From: Anaerolineaceae bacterium UBA2260 | GTDB taxonomy: Bacteria > Chloroflexota > Anaerolineae > Anaerolineales > Anaerolineaceae | DNA length: 64,000 nt | Assembly: GCA_002347485.1 (NCBI GenBank) | Contig: DDXM01000037.1 | Coordinates: 1 to 64,000, forward strand | Direction of reading: 5' to 3' | Part shown: positions 62,237 to 64,000 of the stretch, in pieces | Layout of the letters: every line of letters starts with the position of its first letter | How positions within the stretch are numbered: the stretch's first letter is position 1 | Made by a program: the position numbers and the translations under genes | Notes under the pieces: generated by a model | What the model saw: only the letters and a program-made list of their open reading frames with translations | Told to the model about the DNA's origin: nothing | Database searches by the model: none

Positions 62237-62274
62237 TCCTACTTTTCTTCAGAGCAGTTTGTCATTAACAACAT

Positions 62275-62303
62275 GCCTGGTAGATTTTTCTACCGGGCGT
62301 TTA
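62275..62303. terminator. Hairpin between convergent genes
   Basis: GCCTGGTAGA (62275-62284) pairs with TCTACCGGGC (62289-62298), one G-T pair, followed by GTTTAATTT. T-runs on both sides are short. Confidence 0.6.
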
Positions 62304-62323
62304 ATTTGTGATGGCAGTAATGA

Positions 62324-64000
62324 TCACCAATGCCCGCTGGGGGTATTGGTAGGCGTGGGTGTATTGCTGGGGGTCGGCGTGTTGGTGATCGTGGGCGTCG
62401 CGTAGGTTCCCGTGGGGGTAATGGTCAGCGTACCGGTGGGGGTTTTGGTCGCGGTTGCTGTGGAGGTAGGCCGGGTGGGGCGGGGTGTTATTGTGGGGCG
62501 CGGCGTGGAGGTTGGAACCATGGTTGAAAACACGGGGATCCTGGCGGTATCGCCTTCGGAAATATCATAGATATAATCCACAGCGCCCTGGCAGGCGGGC
62601 TCAAGGTTGGTCGCCACGTGCAGCCAATCCAAAGGATCGCCGGCTTTCCATGTTCTGGCCATCGCAGTCCAAAGGCAGCCGGGTCCCGCGTTGTAGTTGA
62701 CCAACGTGAAGCGCCACAGATCCGTGTAACTGCTCATCAATCCGGAGGTCTGGCTGGTCAGGTTATAGAGCATGCGGTCCACTTGCGAGCAGTTGGCGAC
62801 CAGGGTTTCGCCGAAGATCTGTACGCTATTATTCGCCTGTGTCAGGTCGATGCCCAGCGGGCAATCGGCGCAAGTCGCGTTCACCTCTTGCACCAGTACG
62901 GCGCGCAGGATCGACTTTTGACTCTCAGGTAACGTGCCGTAACCCTGGCGGCAGGTCGACTCGAGCAGGACCAGCGGGCAGAACTGGTTGTAAAAATCAG
63001 GGTTCCACAACAGCGTGGTGTCAGCGCCTTTTTCGGTGAGTTGTCCCAGACCGGCTTCTTCGATGTCGTGGTAAATACCCGGCCATAACTGGCTTTCGCG
63101 GGCAAACATGTTCTTCATCAACTGTGCCGGAATGCCAGTGTCCAGTGATGTGAGCATGATCTCTTCATCGAACTGGTTCTGCCACTCGACCAACGCCGCC
63201 GCAGCTTTTTCCACCCCGCACAGGTTAGCCGCGGTCGGGTAGTCAAGTCCACCGTTGGGACAATCACTGGCATCCACTTCACCACGCTGGATAAGCATGG
63301 CAGCCAGGTAATGCAGAGATAAGGAAGATGAGAGGTCAGAAATATTATTCGGCGTGCCCAGCCAGGCGGGAGCGCCTTCCACTGGCGGGAAGGATTGCCA
63401 GATGCTGGCGCAGGCGCTGTGAGATTGACCACGCCATTGCGGGCTGACGATGTCAATGTAGTATCCCACATGCTGCGGGAGCTCAATTTGTTCTGAATTT
63501 TCACCCCAGGGTAACACCCTCAAGTAAGCCGTGTATTCCTCGGTCGTATCGCCAAAGCTTGATTCTCCTTTGAAGGTGAGCGTCACGCCGTGATCGCCAG
63601 TCGCATAGACTGGCAATTCGCAAACCTCACTCTCGCAGGAAAAACTTTTTCCGTCCAAAGTACCAGAAATTCGGATAATGCGCTCATTGGCGAGTTTTTC
63701 TTCGCCCGTGAGGATGATCTTCGGTTCACCTGCCCACTTATTCCCGGTGCCTTCGATCAAATTTCCCTTTATGGAAATCCATACTTCTGGTTTGGGGAGC
63801 GCTACCTGGATCTCGGTGGTGCCTGCCTGGCTCAGGTTCTTTTGCAAATAAAACCCGGAACAACCCGAGGTATCTGATCCATCTTCTGCGGCAGAGCAGG
63901 GTGGAGTAAGCACCCACGCCTCGTAAAGGGCGTAACCACAAATGTTCTGCATGTCCAGGGAAGTGGGAAATCCATCGTGGTCAAGGCTGAGCTGGCACGC
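62324..64000 (-). CDS. Lytic-transglycosylase-like secreted protein with Thr/Pro-rich tail (5' end cut by window edge)
   Basis: At least 558 residues; the frame is open to the right edge (ACQLSLDHDGFPTSLD before the first ATG), so the N-terminus is missing. Around residues 270-440 it has the SLT-like pattern: FARESQLWPG (catalytic-type Glu), AGLGQLTEKG (like GLMQ) and LVNYNAGPGCLW (like AYNAG). Many cysteines suggest disulphides outside the cell. The last 75 residues are PTSTPRPTITPRPTRPTST and similar, a cell-wall-spanning linker seen widely in Chloroflexota. The substrate would be peptidoglycan, but many members with this fold are non-catalytic. Confidence 0.68.
   Translation of the reverse strand, partial: ACQLSLDHDGFPTSLDMQNICGYALYEAWVLTPPCSAAEDGSDTSGCSGFYLQKNLSQAGTTEIQVALPKPEVWISIKGNLIEGTGNKWAGEPKIILTGEEKLANERIIRISGTLDGKSFSCESEVCELPVYATGDHGVTLTFKGESSFGDTTEEYTAYLRVLPWGENSEQIELPQHVGYYIDIVSPQWRGQSHSACASIWQSFPPVEGAPAWLGTPNNISDLSSSLSLHYLAAMLIQRGEVDASDCPNGGLDYPTAANLCGVEKAAAALVEWQNQFDEEIMLTSLDTGIPAQLMKNMFARESQLWPGIYHDIEEAGLGQLTEKGADTTLLWNPDFYNQFCPLVLLESTCRQGYGTLPESQKSILRAVLVQEVNATCADCPLGIDLTQANNSVQIFGETLVANCSQVDRMLYNLTSQTSGLMSSYTDLWRFTLVNYNAGPGCLWTAMARTWKAGDPLDWLHVATNLEPACQGAVDYIYDISEGDTARIPVFSTMVPTSTPRPTITPRPTRPTSTATATKTPTGTLTITPTGTYATPTITNTPTPSNTPTPTNTPSGHW

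Noticed and set aside
1..64000. Mobile elements, prophage or defence systems
   Set aside because: I found no transposase, integrase, terminal inverted repeats, phage genes or toxin-antitoxin pairs. The dynamin-like GTPase alone is not enough to call a defence system.

Overview
The window looks like chromosomal DNA of an anaerobic or facultative bacterium of the Chloroflexota, most likely Anaerolineae. This is inference, from moderate GC, the Thr/Pro-rich linkers of the surface proteins at the right end, and the gene mix. I see no rRNA, tRNA, CRISPR array, insertion sequence or prophage. About 44 genes or gene remnants are supported. Several true starts lie inside longer open frames, and I trimmed them using ribosome binding sites and ATGA/GTGA overlaps.

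Region 1 (1-9850, minus strand) is a catabolic island. The operon fdrA, allG-like (DUF1116) and a double-domain cyclase ends at a strong terminator (4837-4868). It is followed by a three-subunit molybdenum hydroxylase (FAD, 2Fe-2S and Mo subunits), a CoxG-like SRPBCC protein and a 50-residue membrane peptide, then the start of an NCS2 purine/pyrimidine-type permease. Read together this suggests uptake of an N-heterocycle or ureide, hydroxylation, hydrolytic ring opening, and recovery of carbamoyl phosphate or a related product. The substrate is unknown.

Region 2 (9900-24930) holds a GNAT-like protein, a small orphan, and an amine/amino-acid catabolic set: acylating aldehyde dehydrogenase, GabT-like aminotransferase, saccharopine-dehydrogenase-like oxidoreductase, APC permease and an Lrp/AsnC regulator, divergent from putrescine aminotransferase (patA) and a sodium:solute symporter. 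A small membrane protein, a HemL-like aminotransferase and a dynamin-like GTPase follow.

Region 3 (24980-28640) encodes a heterodimeric ABC exporter with one degenerate ATP site split across the two genes.

Region 4 (28770-60110) is a large surface-glycan locus. It has a GT4, a WbaP-like initiating transferase, a GT-C membrane protein, a Gmd-like dehydratase, the overlapping dTDP-rhamnose operon rfbCBAD, a GT2 and a Wzm/Wzt ABC-2 exporter. It then has an unusual array of sulfotransferase-like proteins, a WbsX protein and a 1063-residue multi-enzyme fusion, most of which share a paired FD-YYL / DPL-HY-GW module. A divergent ACP and acyl-CoA ligase, a NusG/RfaH-type antiterminator, an 11-bp tandem repeat at a promoter, a second initiating transferase with inverted domain order, and a LegB/nucleotidyltransferase/aminotransferase trio for an amino-deoxy sugar complete it.

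Region 5 (60150-64000) contains two decayed genes apparently joined by deletion, then a lytic-transglycosylase-like secreted protein running off the right edge. The strongest candidates for an undescribed system are the modular sulfotransferase array and the split Mo-hydroxylase/cyclase/FdrA island.
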